NCBI GenBank assembly: GCA_009731375.1
Contig: BJOX01000300.1
Span: 137,974 to 187,307, forward strand
Source of the DNA: Paulinella micropora
Lineage: Eukaryota; Cercozoa; Imbricatea; Euglyphida
DNA: 49,334 bases
Direction of reading: 5' to 3'
Shown here: positions 32,551 through 42,410 of the stretch, piece by piece
Numbering within the stretch: the stretch's first letter is position 1
Layout of the letters: every line of letters starts with the position of its first letter
Program-made: the position numbers and the translations under genes
The notes under the pieces: generated by a model
The model's database searches: none
What the model was told of the DNA's origin: nothing
The model's input: only the letters and a program-made list of their open reading frames with translations

Positions 32551-32587
32551 CAGCTCGTCCTCACTCTTGAATGCAAACTGCTGCAGC
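32551..32587 (-). CDS. ankyrin gene: exon LQQFAFKSEDEL
   Basis: ATGCAG acceptor and GTACTT donor. The frame LQQFAFKSEDEL leaves in phase 0 into VDTLRERK. The junction to the exon before it was not resolved in phase. Confidence 0.6.
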
Positions 32588-32705
32588 CTGCATACAAATA
32601 TACACATACATATATACGTACACATACACATACAGATAGATAGGTAGAAAGAAAGAAAGAAAGAAAGAAAATAAATAAATAAATAAATAAATAAATGAAT
32701 AATTA

Positions 32706-32750
<45 letters not shown>
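32588..32750. repeat. (GAAA)n and (AATA)n
   Basis: Intron microsatellite. Confidence 0.9.
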
Positions 32751-32752
<2 letters not shown>

Positions 32753-32783
32753 CAGCTGACGTTCCGCTGACGTCGCCGCCCAC

Positions 32784-32856
32784 CTCGCCTGCCTTGGCCT
32801 GGTAGCGGCGCGTCGACGTGAACCACTTGACCCTGTTGCCGCCTTTGAGGATAGGC
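32784..32856 (-). CDS. ankyrin gene: exon PILKGGNRVKWFTSTRRYQA
   Basis: TCTAG acceptor; after the split Lys codon the frame reads PILKGGNRVKWFTSTRRYQA, then KAGE, with a GTGGGC donor. The entry phase fits the CPDCGGENP exon. The domain is not recognised. It is basic with WF, so nucleic-acid or lipid binding is possible but unproven. Confidence 0.65.
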
Positions 32857-32859
32857 CTA

Positions 32860-33210
32860 GACAGCCAGACATAGTAAACACCATACGTGGAGGTGGATCA
32901 TCACTGGACCCTGTTGCCGCCTTTGAGGATAGGCCTAGACACATGCCAGACATAGTAAACACCATTCGTGGAGGTGAACCACTTGACCCTGTCGCCGCCC
33001 TTGAGGATAGGCCTAGACAGCCAGACATAGTAAACACCCCATAGGCCTAGAACGCAGACATAGTAAACACCATAGGCCTAGAACGCACACGCCGCAGACC
33101 ACAGACCAGACATAGTTCATACCATACATGCACATATACATACACACATAAGTCATAAGTTGACTTGACTGCTTTGCCGCCCTTGAGGATCGGGCTAGAC
33201 GACACACAGA
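32860..33210 (-). pseudogene. tandem decayed copies of the PILKGGNRVKWF exon
   Basis: At least four partial copies with their upstream intron (TAGTAAACACCA..) at about 32,880-32,950, 32,965-33,035, 33,036-33,090 and 33,165-33,205. The last contains LARSSRAAKQSSQ in a shifted frame. Each keeps the acceptor and first 20-40 bp. Confidence 0.8.
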
Positions 33211-33338
33211 GACGACATACACACATAGTACATAACATACATACGATAAGTATCTACATAGAGATATAGATATAGCTTCACAGGACCCTGTTGCCTCACT
33301 TCAGCATCGCCATACAAAGATCAGACATAGAAAATAAC

Positions 33339-33385
<47 letters not shown>

Positions 33386-33420
33386 AACACCATGCAACGT
33401 GCGTGCATGTGTGTGTGTGC

Positions 33421-33480
<60 letters not shown>

Positions 33481-33656
33481 AGAGAGTGTGTGTGTGTGTG
33501 TGTGTGAGTGAGTGTGTGTGTGTGTGTGTGTGCGTGCGTGTGTGTGCGTGTGCGTGTGTGAGTGAGTGAGTCTGTGTGTGTGTGTGTGTGCGTGTGCGTG
33601 TGTTTGTGTGAGTGTGTGTGTGTGTGTGTGTGTGCATGTCTGCGCGTGGCTTCACA

Positions 33657-33735
<79 letters not shown>
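33210..33735. repeat. (TA)n, (GA)n, (GT)n and (CA)n
   Basis: Intron microsatellites. One further fragment, ACAGGACCCTGTTGCC, at about 33,280-33,300 belongs to the same exon family. Confidence 0.9.
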
Positions 33736-33737
<2 letters not shown>

Positions 33738-33739
33738 AC

Positions 33740-33797
33740 TTGGGGTTTTCGCCGCCGCAGTCTGGACAGTACTTGTTTTGCTTGAGACGAGGATTGC
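33740..33797 (-). CDS. ankyrin gene: zinc-binding exon [18 protein letters not shown]
   Basis: CGTAG acceptor and a perfect GTACGT donor bound 58 bases. The CPDCGGENP string has a CxxC knuckle. With the upstream CGLPPC exon it could supply four cysteines for one zinc. The N(K)xCxDCGxxNP spacing resembles the start of an ArfGAP finger, but the rest of that domain is not found, so I leave the family open. Confidence 0.75.
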
Positions 33798-33840
33798 CTA
33801 CGACACAGAACAGATAGGTAGGTAGATAGGTAGATAGGTA

Positions 33841-34216
33841 ATCTGGACATTACTTGTTCTGCTTCAAACGAGGACTACCTACCACACAGAACAGATAGGC
33901 AGATAGGTAGATAGCTAATCTGGACAGTACGTTGTTCTGCTTCAGACGAGGATTACGTACCACACAGAACAGATAGGTAGAGAGGTAGATAGATTGACAG
34001 ATAGATAGATAGGTAGATAGATAGGCAGATAGGTAGATAGCTAAGTAGATAGATAGGCAGATAGGTAGATAGCTAATCTGGACAGTACTTGTTCTGCTTC
34101 AAACGAGGATTACCTACCACACAGAACAGATAGGTAGAGAGGTAGATAGATAGACAGATAGGTAGGTAGATAGGTAGGTTATCTGGACAGTACTTGTTCT
34201 GCTTCAAACGAGGATG
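33841..34216 (-). pseudogene. four truncated copies of the CPDCGGENP exon
   Basis: Copies at 33,841-33,889, 33,917-33,960, 34,076-34,118 and 34,181-34,216 keep the acceptor and [12 protein letters not shown], but stop at the same place (TCTGGACA on the plus strand) and continue as GATA/GGTA repeat. The GGENPK end and donor are lost in all. Confidence 0.9.
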
Positions 34217-34219
34217 GAC

Positions 34220-34316
<97 letters not shown>

Positions 34317-34353
34317 GGATAGATAGATGGATAGCTGGATGGATAGATAGGTG

Positions 34354-34403
<50 letters not shown>
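34217..34403. repeat. (GA)n and (GATA)n
   Basis: Intron microsatellite. Confidence 0.95.
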
Positions 34404-34404
<1 letters not shown>

Positions 34405-34954
34405 GAGATGTCGCAAAGGAATGTAGTCCTTGCAAAGGAACGCAGTTTCACATCAAACAGTAATTTGTGTACTGTGCATGTGTCCGGGATGGGAATCACG
34501 GGTAGACTGTGTTCTGGAAAAAGAAGAGGAGGAAGGACGTTGAAGAAAAAGGCAATCTAGGAATGGAGAGTGGGAGGATAAGGAAGAAGAGAAAGAAAAG
34601 GAAGCCGTTAGTCCAAGTGTTTTGAGCACCGTAAGCTTGCGCAAGCTACAATGATGACATTGTGTAAAGGCCTAAACCCCCGAAGGGACCTAGCCCGGGC
34701 TATGCAACACTGGACGGCTATGACGGAATGCAGGATGAGAGATAAGGGGAGGATGGGAGGGCGGATTGGAGTTCTTCTTCAATGTCTTTCCATACGCTCG
34801 GTGTTGATGGCAAAATCAGGTGCTTTCTTCTTTCGATTGGTTCTTTCGGGGCACTTCTTGGACGAAATAAGAGTATGTCTCGGCGTCAACACTGTGGGTG
34901 GAATTTGGGTTGACAATGCCGGGTTGTGACTTATAGTCCGGATGGACGTGCACT

Positions 34955-34957
<3 letters not shown>
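34404..34957 (-). mobile_element. internally deleted, non-autonomous derivative of LINE-C (copy 2)
   Basis: Nearly identical to copy 1 (27,625), with the same 3'-to-5' jump after GGAATGCAG. It keeps a little more of the 5' end (GACTTATAGTCCGGATGGACGTGCAC). It is flanked by GATA repeat on both sides. The shared breakpoint shows that one deleted master gave both copies. Confidence 0.9.
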
Positions 34958-35019
<62 letters not shown>

Positions 35020-35157
35020 TAGAAGCCCTGCAAGTCGTCGTCGTCGTCGTCGTCGTCAAAGAAGAAGAAGAAGAAGAAGAAGAAGAAGAAGAAGAAGAAG
35101 AAGAAGAAGAAGAAGAAGAAGAAGAAGAAGAAGAAGAAGAAGAAGAAGAAGAAGAGG
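34958..35157. repeat. (GATA)n, (GTC)n and (GAA)n
   Basis: Microsatellites. Confidence 0.95.
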
Positions 35158-35345
35158 CAGGGGGGCAGACCGCAGTCGCCGCCGTAGTGCGTCATGAGAT
35201 AAGAAGGAGAAGATGAAGAAGAAATATTTTAGGCATTTTGAGTGTGTGTGTGTGTTTGTGTGTGTGATGTGATGTGTGTGTGTGTGTGTGATGTGATGTG
35301 TGATGTGTGTGTGTGTGATGTGTGACAGGGGGTACACGGCAGTCC
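35158..35345 (-). pseudogene. partial copies of the THYGGDCGLPPC exon
   Basis: At 35,158-35,196 the minus strand reads MTHYGGDCGLPPC before running into (TTC)n. At about 35,325-35,345 a second fragment reads GDCRVPP in a shifted frame. They supply the 3' half missing from the exon copies at 35,529 and 35,607. Confidence 0.6.
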
Positions 35346-35528
35346 CCTCAGTAGGTAGGTAGTTAGGTAGGTAGGTAGGTAGATAGGTAGATAGATAAAT
35401 AGGTAGGTAGGTAGGTAGGTAGATAGATAGATAGATGGATAGATAGATAGATACATAGATAGCTAGCTAGCTAGCTAGATGGTTTGCGGGCAGGGGGGGG
35501 GGGCGGGGGGGGGGGGCANNNNNNNNNN
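35346..35528. repeat. (GGTA)n, (GATA)n, G-run and 10-N gap
   Basis: Gap at 35,519-35,528 next to a G-run. Confidence 0.95.
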
Positions 35529-35560
35529 GTGCGTGATGCCGTTCTTGAGAAACTCACCGT
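35529..35560 (-). CDS. ankyrin gene: exon GEFLKNGITH, cut by a gap
   Basis: CGTAG acceptor then (x)GEFLKNGITH, then N. Either this or the copy at 35,607 could be the functional exon. It is a candidate early exon of gene 2; the true start codon was not found. Confidence 0.5.
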
Positions 35561-35606
35561 CTACGACACATTGATAGACAGATAGGTAGGTAGATAGATA
35601 GATAGA

Positions 35607-35643
35607 CAGTAGTGCGTGATTCCGTTCTTGAGAAACTCGCCAT
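35607..35643 (-). pseudogene. second copy of the GEFLKNGITHY exon
   Basis: TGTAG acceptor, GEFLKNGITHY, then GATA repeat instead of the CGLPPC part. Confidence 0.6.
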
Positions 35644-35687
35644 CTACAGAACAAAGGATAGGTAGATAGATAGATAGGCACCCAAGG

Positions 35688-35689
<2 letters not shown>

Positions 35690-35770
<81 letters not shown>

Positions 35771-35771
35771 T

Positions 35772-35802
<31 letters not shown>

Positions 35803-35888
35803 GTCAGTCAGTCAGTCAGTCAATCAGTCAATCAATCAATCAATCAGTCAGTCAGTCAGTCAATCACTCAATACAATCAATCAGTCAG

Positions 35889-35927
<39 letters not shown>

Positions 35928-35965
35928 GTCAATCAGTCAGTCAATCAGTCAATACAATCAATCAG

Positions 35966-36000
<35 letters not shown>

Positions 36001-36020
36001 GTCAATCAGTCAGTCAATGG
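35690..36020. repeat. (AATC)n and (AGTC)n
   Basis: Tetranucleotide array between the last exon of gene 1 and the first seen exons of gene 2. Confidence 0.95.
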
Positions 36021-36022
36021 AT

Positions 36023-36097
36023 CTATGTCTGCTGACCCTTGCCCAGCAGTCCTAAGCGTTGCAGATGCTCCTCCTCAGTCAGCAGCGTAACGTCATT
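36023..36097 (-). CDS. CH/SH3BGR-like gene: probable last exon
   Basis: GTTGCAG acceptor, then NDVTLLTEEEHLQRLGLLGK, then GQQT and TAG at 36,023-36,025. Entry is in phase 0, matching the GTAAGC donor of the LLGM exon at 36,494. It looks like a short charged C-terminal tail. A donor GTCAGC shortly before the stop is an alternative, in which case the transcript would continue into gene 2. Confidence 0.6.
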   Translation of the reverse strand, partial: NDVTLLTEEEHLQRLGLLGKGQQT

Positions 36098-36204
36098 CTG
36101 CAACGACATGCCATGATACATATACATATACATATATGTACATATATATATGTATATATATTTAATCGATAGTGTGAGGAAGTCTATTCTAATGACTTGG
36201 GTTT

Positions 36205-36349
36205 CCATCATGTCCAGCAGATCCTCTCGCTGACCTGTGCCGCTATCATTATTATTGCTGTTATTTTTATTCAAATGATAATTTTCATAGTTACTTTTCA
36301 TTCATTATCTATTTCCTACCATGTCCAGCAGTTCCTCCAGCTCTCCCAT
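36205..36349 (-). pseudogene. two partial copies of the GELEDLLGM exon end
   Basis: At 36,318-36,349 the sequence reads DMGELEELLDM with a GTAGGA donor. At 36,205-36,240 it reads GTGQREDLLDM with the donor lost. Both copy the donor half only. Confidence 0.7.
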
Positions 36350-36490
36350 GTCCTTATCATTATTACCACTTTTATGTTTATTCTTATCACGATTTTAATT
36401 ATGATCATTATTACTATTTTTATTTTTATTCTTATCATGGTCTTTATTATGCCCATTTTCAACGTGGCTTGTCATCAGCTATGTCTTGCT
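36350..36490. other. intron, AT-rich with imperfect (ATT) repeats
   Basis: Stretch of TTATTATTTTTATT-like sequence. Nothing else is seen. Confidence 0.6.
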
Positions 36491-36493
36491 TAC

Positions 36494-36551
36494 CATGCCC
36501 AGGAGGTCCTCCAGCTCCCCCGTGTCGTTCAGCTCCTCGATCTCCGCGTAC
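36494..36551 (-). CDS. CH/SH3BGR-like gene: exon YAEIEELNDTGELEDLLGM
   Basis: TGTAG acceptor and GTAAGC donor bound 58 bases. It completes the split Gly of the previous exon: FIGG|YAEIEELNDTGELEDLLGM. This is the last helix of a glutaredoxin or SH3BGR fold, where (D/E)ELxELxxxGELxxLL is diagnostic. Confidence 0.9.
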
Positions 36552-36599
36552 CTACACACAGCGAGCAAACATGTGCTGAGGCGCGCAAGGGTGGATAAG

Positions 36600-36647
36600 G
36601 GAGGGAGCAAGGCTGGCTGTGTGTGTGGGTGTGTGTGTGTGTGTGTG

Positions 36648-36682
<35 letters not shown>

Positions 36683-36955
36683 GAGGGGGAGGGGGGGGGG
36701 GGGGGAGGNNNNNNNNNNNNNNNNNNNNNNNNNNNNNNNNNNNNNNNNNNNNNNNNNNNNNNNNNNNNNNNNNNNNNNNNNNNNNNNNNNGGGGGGGGGG
36801 GGGGGGGGGGGGGGGGAGGATAAGGACAGCCGCCCTCAGTAAAGATGGGCAGTGTGCATTTGTGAACGTGCATGTGTGCGTGTGCATGTTGGGAAACGCA
36901 AGTGAGGCAATTTGTGTATGTTTATCTGTGTGTGTGTGTGTATGTGTGTGTGTGG
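36600..36955. repeat. (GT)n, poly(G) and an 82-N gap
   Basis: Intron. N at 36,709-36,790 between G-runs. Confidence 0.95.
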
Positions 36956-37006
36956 GCCGCCGATGGACCGATGAAGACGACGGGCAGTTCTTGCGTGCGA
37001 CGCGTT
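36955..37006 (-). pseudogene. decayed copy of the VPIVFIDGKFIGG exon
   Basis: TRRTQELPVVFIGPSA aligns with TRE-VPIVFIDGKFIGG. The FIDGKF part is damaged, and (GT)n and (GA)n replace both ends. Confidence 0.75.
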
Positions 37007-37225
<219 letters not shown>

Positions 37226-37232
37226 TGTGGAC

Positions 37233-37309
37233 CCCCCGATGAACTTGCCGTCGATGAAGACGATGGGCACTTCCCGCGTGCCGGCGCGAGCGAACACCGC
37301 CTCCCGCTC
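37233..37309 (-). CDS. CH/SH3BGR-like gene: exon TREVPIVFIDGKFIGG
   Basis: ATTAG acceptor and GTCCAC donor bound 77 bases encoding EREAVFARAG TREVPIVFIDGKFIGG. The cis-Pro in VP, followed by IVFIDGKFIGG, is the hallmark strand-turn-strand of glutaredoxins and SH3BGR proteins. It joins ISKE upstream in phase 0 and YAEIEEL downstream in phase 2. Confidence 0.92.
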
Positions 37310-37414
37310 CTAATAGAACAGTATATATATATGTATATATATACATATATGTGTGTGTGTGTGTGTGTGTGTAACAGCCTCTCGCTCCTAACAACATTGA
37401 GACTCATCCTTATC

Positions 37415-37487
<73 letters not shown>
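37310..37487. repeat. (TA)n, (GT)n and (GATA)n
   Basis: Intron microsatellites. CAGCCTCTCGCTCCTAACA at 37,375-37,395 is a small copy of the preceding exon border. Confidence 0.85.
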
Positions 37488-37488
<1 letters not shown>

Positions 37489-37800
37489 GAGATGTCGCAA
37501 AGGAATGTAGTCCTTGCAAAGGAACGCAGTTTCACATCAAACAATAATTTGTGTACTGTGCATGTGTCCGGGATGGGAATCACGGGTAGACTGTGTTATG
37601 AAAAAAGAAGAGGAGGAAGGACGTTGAAGAAAAAGGCAATCTAGGAATGGAGAGTGGGAGGATAAGGAAGAAGAGAAAGAAAAGGAAGCCGTTAGTCCAA
37701 GTGTTTTGAGCACCGTAAGCTTGCGCAAGCTACAATGATGACATTGTATGAGGCCTAAACCCCCGCAGGGACCTAGCCCGGGCTATGCAACACTGGACGG

Positions 37801-39975
37801 CTATGATGGAATGCAGTCACCAATACGGACTAGAGGAAGATTAGTCCAATTTTTGACTGCACAGGAGCGATAAATCGCAAAAGAGCAACGAGCTACGCAG
37901 GAGGATAGCTTGAAGCAAAGGGATTTGGATTGGGGATGGGAAAAACCCAAGGCGCGGAAACATCGATGAACAGAGAACGATACCATGCCGCGAGCCCCGC
38001 ATTCGATTGGTCGAAGGTGGCAGGTCCATCCGTTGTCCTCGATTTGAGATTTGAGCTTGTTGTATCGGTTGGTCTTGTAGGCTCGTGCGTCAAGGATGTT
38101 TTCCTCGACCGGGCACGTTAGCTCGATCAGAATACATATCTTGGTAGACAGTGACCAGACAACGATATCGGGGCGGAGGTCAGTGACACAAATGTGGACA
38201 GGAAAGGCTTGCTCAGAACCGGTGTATTGGGTTTGGAGTTGCCAATCGTTTGCAGTGTCAAGCAGGGATGGTCGATGAAATGACTGTCTCTTAGGCTTCT
38301 GCTCGCCCTCTTTCACAAACATAGACTTTGATTCATTTTGGTCTATAGGGGAGCGTTTGTTATGGCTCTCGATGTGTTTTTGAAGGGGAGCTTCAATAGT
38401 GCAGAGCACAGAGTCATGACGCCAGGTATAGCGGCCTTGTTTGAGGGCAACATGGCAACCGGAGAGGATGTGGCATAGATGTGCTTGACCAGAACAGAGG
38501 GCACACTTGTTGTTGGGAATGATTCCCCACAGACGTCTAAGGTCGGGGGTAATAACCGAGTTTGTGCTTGCGTTGATGACCCAAGAGATTAAACGGGGAT
38601 TACGGGTTCCGATGAGGCGAGCCCAGGAGAGGTCGAAGGGGCATGCGTCTTCAAAACGAAGGAAGCACCCTTGCATGGCTTTGTCCATGTCATGCACTGT
38701 GGTTGTCTCAAGTATTGTCTCAGCAGCTAATTCTAAAACCCTGTCTTTGCGGTCTGTGATGGAATGTTCTTTTGGGTAGCGACCATGGCCAAGTCCGAGA
38801 TGATCGGATTGGCCTCGATGTTTGAATTCAAAATCAACTTGTGCCTCAAGCTTTTCGAGCACAGGCTCTGGTTTCCAGATAGTTCGAAATGTTTCGTGTT
38901 TCGTCAGGTTCATCGCATAAATGGACGAGAGGTGTTTATCTGGGCAGTACTTCAGCATTTGAGCACGGTTGATTTGAAGTCGCTGGTAAAAAGAGACGAT
39001 GGATTGGAGCTGTAGACCGAATTTCGAGCGTGGGCGGTAAAGGCAAGAGACCAGAGCTCTTTTGTAGATATTGGCCCATTTTTTGAGGAAGCGGGTCGCA
39101 ATTTTCTCAAGGGTTTTGGCGAAAGATAAGCAGAGGTCATAAATGAGAAATGGCCAGGCAAGTGACTGGACAGCGTAGTGCTGGTATAGCCAAAATTTCA
39201 TAAAGCCATTGATCGAGCAGCTATCGATGGCTTGCATAGAAAGAATGAACTTCTTTTGGATTGCTGCACGTTGTTCGTTTTCGCTGAGGTCATGGTAGAC
39301 AATCCATCCGAGGTCTTTGAAAGGCTTGTCAGCGATGAAGTCAATCGGTTTGCCAGTAATAGTAAGGGCGGGGTCGAAGGGTGGGAACGAGATCGGCAAT
39401 AATCGTTTGAGACCCTTATAGTCGTCGGCTTTAGTCCAGTATTTGAAAGCAAGGCTTTTGCATTTGGGCGGTTTCGCGGCCATTGTTCTGGACCATGACA
39501 GAAATTTGTCAATCATGTTGATGGACGATTGACAGTGTTTCGGGGATCGGCAGTGTAGTTTGAGGTCGTCAGCATAAGCAGCTTCGTGCACGATGACTTC
39601 ATCTGTTGAGGTCTTATGCTTGAAATGATAACCGTTGTTTTTGGTCAAGGATGATAGGAGGTCAAGGAGTAGGTTGAAAACTATGTTGAAAAGGAGAGGA
39701 GAAATGCAGCATCCTTGAAAAACGCCAACAGCAAAAACAAAGGGTTCTGATGACCAATCTTTCCCTTCGATTGTGGCTACTAAGAGTTCGTAGTATAAAA
39801 ATATTATGCGAGCAAACATAAGGGGCATGTGGTACCACCAGAGAGCGAACTGGATCAAGTTGTGGTTTACGCTTCCAAAAGCGTTTTGTAGGTCAATCCA
39901 TGCTATGCCAGTTGGCGATAGTGATCTTTTGCATTTCTGATGGTAGCTTTTGTAGTAGCAATGTGCTCGGGGCAT
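37801..39975 (-). pseudogene. LINE-C ORF, second part (RT palm, zinc motif, restriction-like endonuclease)
   Basis: From about 39,905 the frame reads AWIDLQNAFGSVNH (RT motif A), GVFQGCCISPLLFN (motif B region) and AYADDLKLHC (catalytic YADD). Near 38,490 CALCSGQAHLCHILSGC gives a Cys/His knuckle. Near 38,065-38,180 LRPDIVVWS and ILIELTCPVEENI give the PD..(E)xT core of a restriction-like endonuclease. The arrangement is typical of R2/NeSL-like early-branching LINEs. Confidence 0.88.
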
Positions 39976-41090
39976 CCTGCAACGTTACGGAGGAAACCTT
40001 TTTGTTTTGCTCTGTCAAAGTACTTGTTATCTAGCAAAAAACTCTCTAGGCGTTTTGACCACAAAGAGAAAAATACCTTACCCGAGCAGCTTGTCAGAGC
40101 AATCGGACGATAGTTTGAGGCCTGAAGTGGATCGCCGTCCTTATGAAGGAGGGAGATAGCAGCTTGGGCCCAGCTATTAGCTACATCCGTTGTCCAACAC
40201 TTGACAATGAGTTTGTGTAAGAAAAGTAAAGCGGTGGGAAGTCTCTTGTAAACAAGGTAGCTAATACCATCTCTGCCAGGGGCTGCACCATTACGCTTGG
40301 CAAACACAGATCTTTTGGTTTCCAAGAAGGACGGTGGCTTGAGGTCAAAGGGGACAGTTGGTAGAGGCGGGCGATTCATTTCAGGTAAGGGCACATAGGT
40401 TTGTTCACGATTAGCGTCTTTATATAGGTTGGGAAAGTAGGAGTCACAGTTTTCTTTGGATAGGGAGGGAGTGGTTTGGGTTGAGGGGGGATGAAACAGA
40501 TTTTTGGCAAACTTATGAGGGTCAGTTCGGAAGCGTGTATTTGCTTGTCGTTGAGCGGAGCTTAAAGTTGCTTCCTTGAGACGACGGCGGAGGCGGTTTC
40601 CGGTCTTCAATAATACTCGCCAAGTTTTTTGCAGGCTTTTTGCAACAGCAGCTGGAATTGAACCTGCCCTTTTGAGATCTCGCAGATGTCTCTTTTGGAT
40701 CAGTTTTTGTTGTCGGTTCTGCGTGAGTTCTGTTTGGAGCCGGATTACGTGGCGGTTTTTTCGCTCATGAGTTTGTTCTTGTGTTTTTGTTACCCGTTGT
40801 GATATGAAGTCGTAGAGATATCTTTCAAATTTCGCTACTGCTTCGTCACATGACAGGCGTTTGATGAGAGAGGAGGGGAGGATGAGAGGGAGTGCGGATT
40901 GGAGTTCTTCTTCAATGCCTTTCCATTCGCTTGGTGTTGATGGCAATACCAGGCGTTTTCTTCTTTCGGTTGGTTCTTTCGGGGCACTTCTTGTCCGATG
41001 GACGAAATGGGAGTATGTCTCGGCGTCAACACAGTGGGTGGAATCCAGGTTGATAATGCCGGGTTGCGACTTGTAGTCCGGATGGACGTG
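39903..41090 (-). pseudogene. LINE-C ORF, first part (N-terminus and RT fingers)
   Basis: The open frame extends beyond 41,119 into microsatellite, so the true start is uncertain. A basic region (RLQTELTQNRQQKLIQKRHL) is followed by RT fingers: GAAPGRDGISYLVYK, WAQAAISLLHKDGD, NYRPIALTSCSGKVF. It ends in a TAG right after DHYRQLA. The downstream frame picks up AWIDLQNAFGSV, so one base has been lost or gained near 39,900. It could be a decayed copy or a sequencing error in an active one. Confidence 0.85.
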
Positions 41091-41118
41091 CGCTTTTGGG
41101 CTCTTCTTTTCGAGGAGG

Positions 41119-41119
<1 letters not shown>

Positions 41120-41154
<35 letters not shown>

Positions 41155-41203
41155 GGATAGATAGATAGATAAGGGAAGAAGGCCTCTTTCCTAACAAATT
41201 TAG

Positions 41204-41256
<53 letters not shown>
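41120..41256. repeat. (GATA)n
   Basis: Target microsatellite on the 5' side of LINE-C, with a 30-bp unique interruption near 41,172-41,205. Confidence 0.95.
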
Positions 41257-41257
41257 C

Positions 41258-41292
41258 CTCCTTGCTGATCATGTCCACGGCAACCCACGGCT
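41258..41292 (-). CDS. CH/SH3BGR-like gene: exon EPWVAVDMISKE
   Basis: ATGTAG acceptor and GTATCT donor. The phase-1 entry completes DF-E-PWVAVDMISKE. In the fold this is strand 2 (xxxVDM), leading into the helix before VPIVFIDG. Confidence 0.85.
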
Positions 41293-41294
41293 CT

Positions 41295-41397
41295 ACATAC
41301 ATACATACATACATACATAAATACATACATAAATACATACATACATACATACATATATACACACATACATACATACATACATGCATACATACATACA

Positions 41398-41431
<34 letters not shown>

Positions 41432-41578
41432 CATATATACACACATACATACATGCATACAACACTTACACACATAGACACATAGAAACATACATACATA
41501 CATACATACATACATGCATACATACATACGTACGTACGTACGTACATACATACATAGATACATAGATACATAGATACA

Positions 41579-41630
<52 letters not shown>

Positions 41631-41665
41631 AAATATATAATATGTATATACAGACTTAGTTACTT
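41295..41665. repeat. (CATA)n and related
   Basis: Intron microsatellite with short CGTA and ATAGATAC variants. Confidence 0.95.
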
Positions 41666-41679
41666 ACTGACATGCTTAC

Positions 41680-41755
41680 CGAAGTCTGGTCGAAGGTGTA
41701 CGCGAAGCTGATAGAACAGCCACTCCAATCGCTCAATCGCCGACCGCACACTTGC
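41680..41755 (-). CDS. CH/SH3BGR-like gene: exon SVRSAIERLEWLFYQLRV
   Basis: TATAG acceptor and perfect GTAAGC donor. It encodes ASVRSAIERLEWLFYQLRV and HLRPDF plus one base, which meets (E)PWVAVDM in phase. It forms the first helix of the SH3BGR/glutaredoxin fold. Confidence 0.82.
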
Positions 41756-41788
41756 CTATACACACACGTACACATACATACACAACAA

Positions 41789-41845
41789 TAATGTAGAACA
41801 GCCACTCCAACCGCGCAATGCGCTGAGCGCACACTTGCGTGAGAA
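41789..41845 (-). pseudogene. truncated copy of the SVRSAIERLEWLF exon
   Basis: Reads SVRSAHCAVGVAVL in the exon frame; the DNA identity to 41,705-41,755 is clear. The donor half is replaced by AT/CA-rich sequence. Confidence 0.75.
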
Positions 41846-41934
41846 ACCACCACACACATGCACACACAAAACACATACATGCAACACGCAGACACATACA
41901 TACAGGAGAACGACGTGTACGTATTGTCTGTGTC

Positions 41935-41969
41935 GTTCTCTCTCTCTCTCCCTCCCTCCCTCCCTCCCT

Positions 41970-42000
<31 letters not shown>

Positions 42001-42039
42001 CCCTCCCCCTCCCTCTCTCTCTCTCTCTCNNNNNNNNNN
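41935..42039. repeat. (CT)n and (CCT)n ending in a 10-N gap
   Basis: Gap at 42,030-42,039. Confidence 0.95.
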
Positions 42040-42093
42040 AAGACGTAGTAGTAGAGAAAAACACTTGTACCTTGCCTTTGGGACCAGGCAACT
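42040..42093 (-). CDS. CH/SH3BGR-like gene: exon [18 protein letters not shown]
   Basis: ATATAG acceptor, then (E)[17 protein letters not shown], then the gap. [11 protein letters not shown] is strand 1 and the following loop of an SH3BGR-like fold. There are no CxxC redox cysteines in the visible loop, unlike catalytic glutaredoxins. The donor is hidden in the gap. The phase fits the filamin exon ending TNP at 45,404. Confidence 0.8.
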
Positions 42094-42100
42094 CTATATC

Positions 42101-42154
<54 letters not shown>

Positions 42155-42230
42155 ACACACACATACACACACACACACATACATACATACATACATACAT
42201 ACATACATACATACATACATACATACATAC
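42094..42230. repeat. (CA)n and (CATA)n
   Basis: Intron microsatellite. Confidence 0.95.
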
Positions 42231-42249
42231 ACGCATACAAATTGGCTTC

Positions 42250-42333
<84 letters not shown>

Positions 42334-42348
42334 GTCTGTCTGTCTATA

Positions 42349-42410
<62 letters not shown>

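Larger units (their letters stand above)
37489..41119 (-). mobile_element. LINE-C, non-LTR retrotransposon with RT and restriction-like endonuclease
   Basis: The element reads right to left from about 41,119 to 37,489 and lies in the intron between the ISKE and EREAVF exons of the SH3BGR-like domain, in the same orientation as the gene. GATA repeat flanks both ends. The coding sequence is in two frames that overlap at 39,903-39,975. Two internally deleted derivatives lie at 27,625 and 34,404. Confidence 0.9.

Noticed and set aside
39903-39975. Programmed frameshift in LINE-C
   Set aside because: No slippery heptamer or pseudoknot is evident at the overlap; a single-base indel is simpler.
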